A stretch of DNA of 64,000 nt from an uncultured Blautia sp. (GTDB lineage Bacteria > Bacillota_A > Clostridia > Lachnospirales > Lachnospiraceae). The notes under the pieces are model-generated. The model searched no databases. It had not been told where the DNA came from and was given only the letters and a program-made list of their open reading frames with translations. The stretch covers positions 1 through 64,000 of the forward strand of contig CAJLTE010000005.1 of assembly GCA_905209435.1 (NCBI GenBank), written 5' to 3'. Position numbers and translations under genes: made by a program. Shown piece after piece: positions 62,541 through 64,000 of this stretch (positions are counted from its first letter, which is position 1; each line of letters opens with the position of its first letter).

Positions 62541-62810
62541 ATGCTAAATCATATCAAACAGATATGAAATACGTAGAAAGAGAAGAGGCTTAGAGATGAG
62601 AGTATTAAAGAGCCAGAATCGAATTTGTATAGAAGAGAAACGAATGTGTCTGTGTTAGTGATCTAAAGACAGAACATGGAACAGCAGAGCTGAATTATTT
62701 CTTATCAGAATGAGATATATCAACTGTCGGATGAGTGGCAGTCAGGTAAAGGAAATATATTAGAAATTAAGACTATTATTATAAATCAGAAGAAAGATGA
62801 GGACAGACAC
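62541..62810 (+). other. 270-base untranslated leader of metY
   Basis: From the predicted start to the ATG lie about 270 bases without a plausible gene. I looked for a SAM-I or T-box element. Only a short CTTATCAGA resembles the S-box start, and the rest does not match. The leader may still be regulatory, but I see no specific signal. Confidence 0.45.
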
Positions 62811-64000
62811 ATGAGCAAAAAAATCGAAAGAAAAGACAGAAAATTTAAATTTGAAACATTACAGCTTCACGTAGGACAGGAAAGCCCGGATCCAGTTACA
62901 GATGCAAGAGCAGTACCGATCTACCAGACATCTTCTTACGTATTCAGAAACTGCGATCACGCAGCAGCTCGTTTCGGACTTGCAGATGCAGGTAACATCT
63001 ACGGACGTCTTACAAACCCGACAGAAGATGTATTTGAGAAGAGAATCGCAGCACTTGAAGGTGGTTCCGCAGCACTTGCAGTAGCATCTGGTGCAGCAGC
63101 AATCACATACACAATCGAGAACCTTGCACAGCAGGGCGACCACATCGTAGCAGCTAAGAACATCTACGGTGGAACAACAAACCTGCTTGAGCATACACTT
63201 CCGGCTTATGGAATCACAACAACATTTGTTGATGTATTCAACCTTAAAGAAGTAGAGAATGCAATTCAGGACAACACAAAAGCTGTTTATATCGAAACAC
63301 TTGGAAACCCGAACTCTGACGTAGTTGATATTGAAGCTATCGCAAAGATCGCTCATGCACATAAGATCCCGCTTGTTGTAGATAACACATTTGCTACACC
63401 TTACCTTGTAAGACCGATCGAATACGGTGCAGACATCGTTGTACATTCAGCAACTAAGTTCATCGGCGGACACGGAACAACAATTGGTGGTGTTATCGTT
63501 GAAAGTGGTAAATTTGACTGGGAAGCATCAGGTAAATTTGCATCCCTGACAGAGCCAAACCCAAGTTATCATGGAGTAAGCTTCACAAAAGCATGCGGAC
63601 CAGCAGCATTTGTCACAAAGATCCGTGCAATCCTTCTTCGTGACACAGGTGCAACAATTTCTCCTGTAAGCTCATTCATCTTCCTTCAGGGACTTGAAAC
63701 ACTGTCTCTTCGTGTAGAACGTCATGTAGAGAACGCACTGAAAGTAGTTCAGTACTTAAATAATCATCCACAGGTAGAGAAAGTTCATCACCCATCAGTA
63801 TCCACAGATCCAAGCCAGCAGGAACTTTACAAAAAATACTTCCCGAACGGCGGCGGTTCTATCTTTACATTCGAGATCAAGGGTGACGCACAGAAAGCAA
63901 AAGACTTCATCGATAACCTTGAACTGTTCTCACTGCTTGCTAATGTAGCTGATGTTAAATCTCTTGTTATCCACCCGGCTACAACAACACACAGCCAGTG
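62811..64000 (+). CDS. metY: O-acetylhomoserine aminocarboxypropyltransferase/cysteine synthase, 3' end outside window
   Basis: The reading frame opens at the ATG at 62811 and stays open for 396 codons to the edge. It is a Cys/Met-metabolism PLP enzyme: [20 protein letters not shown] near the N-terminus, [22 protein letters not shown], the PLP-binding [15 protein letters not shown] (Lys about residue 209), and TATTTHSQ-like [11 protein letters not shown] at the end of the visible part. It makes homocysteine from O-acetylhomoserine and sulfide. AGATGAGGACAG serves as ribosome site. Possible alternative: a related gamma-synthase. Confidence 0.94.
   Translation, partial: MSKKIERKDRKFKFETLQLHVGQESPDPVTDARAVPIYQTSSYVFRNCDHAAARFGLADAGNIYGRLTNPTEDVFEKRIAALEGGSAALAVASGAAAITYTIENLAQQGDHIVAAKNIYGGTTNLLEHTLPAYGITTTFVDVFNLKEVENAIQDNTKAVYIETLGNPNSDVVDIEAIAKIAHAHKIPLVVDNTFATPYLVRPIEYGADIVVHSATKFIGGHGTTIGGVIVESGKFDWEASGKFASLTEPNPSYHGVSFTKACGPAAFVTKIRAILLRDTGATISPVSSFIFLQGLETLSLRVERHVENALKVVQYLNNHPQVEKVHHPSVSTDPSQQELYKKYFPNGGGSIFTFEIKGDAQKAKDFIDNLELFSLLANVADVKSLVIHPATTTHSQ

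Noticed and set aside
62690..62780. Possible SAM-I riboswitch before metY
   Set aside because: Only a short CTTATCAGA fits the S-box start; the conserved core GAUGAAGCCCGGCAACC-like segment is absent.
62859..63446. 195-residue Cys-rich reading frame on the minus strand
   Set aside because: It is antisense to metY; its Cys content comes from reading frequent GCA alanine codons backwards. No ribosome site or domain.
1..64000. CRISPR arrays, rRNA or tRNA genes
   Set aside because: No regularly spaced direct repeats, no conserved rRNA segments and no cloverleaf with a GGTTCGAATCC-type T arm were seen by eye.

Overview
The window reads as chromosomal DNA of a low-to-moderate GC, strictly anaerobic Gram-positive gut bacterium, most probably a Lachnospiraceae (Blautia/Ruminococcus-like). 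This is inferred from strong AGGAGG ribosome sites, TTGACA/TATAAT promoters, a class III ribonucleotide reductase, EFR1-type flavodoxin and 2-hydroxyacyl-CoA dehydratase relatives, Csp-like subtilases and the rho-rpmE-DUF1385-prmC-prfA order. No rRNA, tRNA or CRISPR array was seen.

Layout. 1-9.1 kb: mixed accessory genes (GNAT, bioY plus a CHY zinc-finger gene, Nudix, ZIP transporter, nitroreductase, MYG1-like protein, DMT exporter) with several decayed genes (truncated flavodoxin, Rpn-type nuclease fragment, internally deleted SorC regulator). 9.2-18.2 kb: a hybrid histidine kinase, a truncated subtilase, then a potassium module (KtrB/TrkH, KtrA/TrkA, a small membrane protein, a short KdpD-like kinase and a KdpE-like regulator). 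18.3-26.7 kb: MATE/TetR pair, a full-length subtilase nearly identical to the truncated copy, DegV, TetR, PAP2 and membrane proteins. 26.8-34.2 kb: LysR with a divergent siroheme sulfite-reductase-like protein, then a purine-nucleoside-type BMP ABC transporter (lipoprotein, double ATPase, two permeases). 34.3-39.5 kb: a hexuronate module (ROK repressor, fructuronate reductase, GntP permease, VOC protein). 39.7-53.8 kb: mostly housekeeping (alanine symporter, hisC, rho, rpmE, DUF1385, prmC, prfA, nucleotidyltransferase, glmM, TPR lipoprotein, hflX). 54-64 kb: nrdD, ACT protein, Bce-like two-component system, then a sulfur block (Rrf2 regulator, cysK, mnmA, O-acetylhomoserine sulfhydrylase running off the right edge).

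The most striking unexplained structure is a dispersed repeat of about 160 bp. Its two complete copies (52422-52580 and 59097-59257) can fold into a four-way junction: an 8-bp closing stem and three hairpins abutting with no unpaired base, followed by a fourth hairpin. Partial or degenerate copies lie at 1, 584, 4001, 5448, 59781 and 61141, always between genes and always on the + strand. One complete copy lies downstream of the Rrf2 promoter, so it is probably transcribed in a 5' leader. Other regulatory signals include palindromes at both TetR genes, a BirA-like operator at bioY, a candidate metal-regulator operator at the ZIP gene, and a TTCCTA/TAGGAA palindrome shared by the rrf2 and metY promoters.
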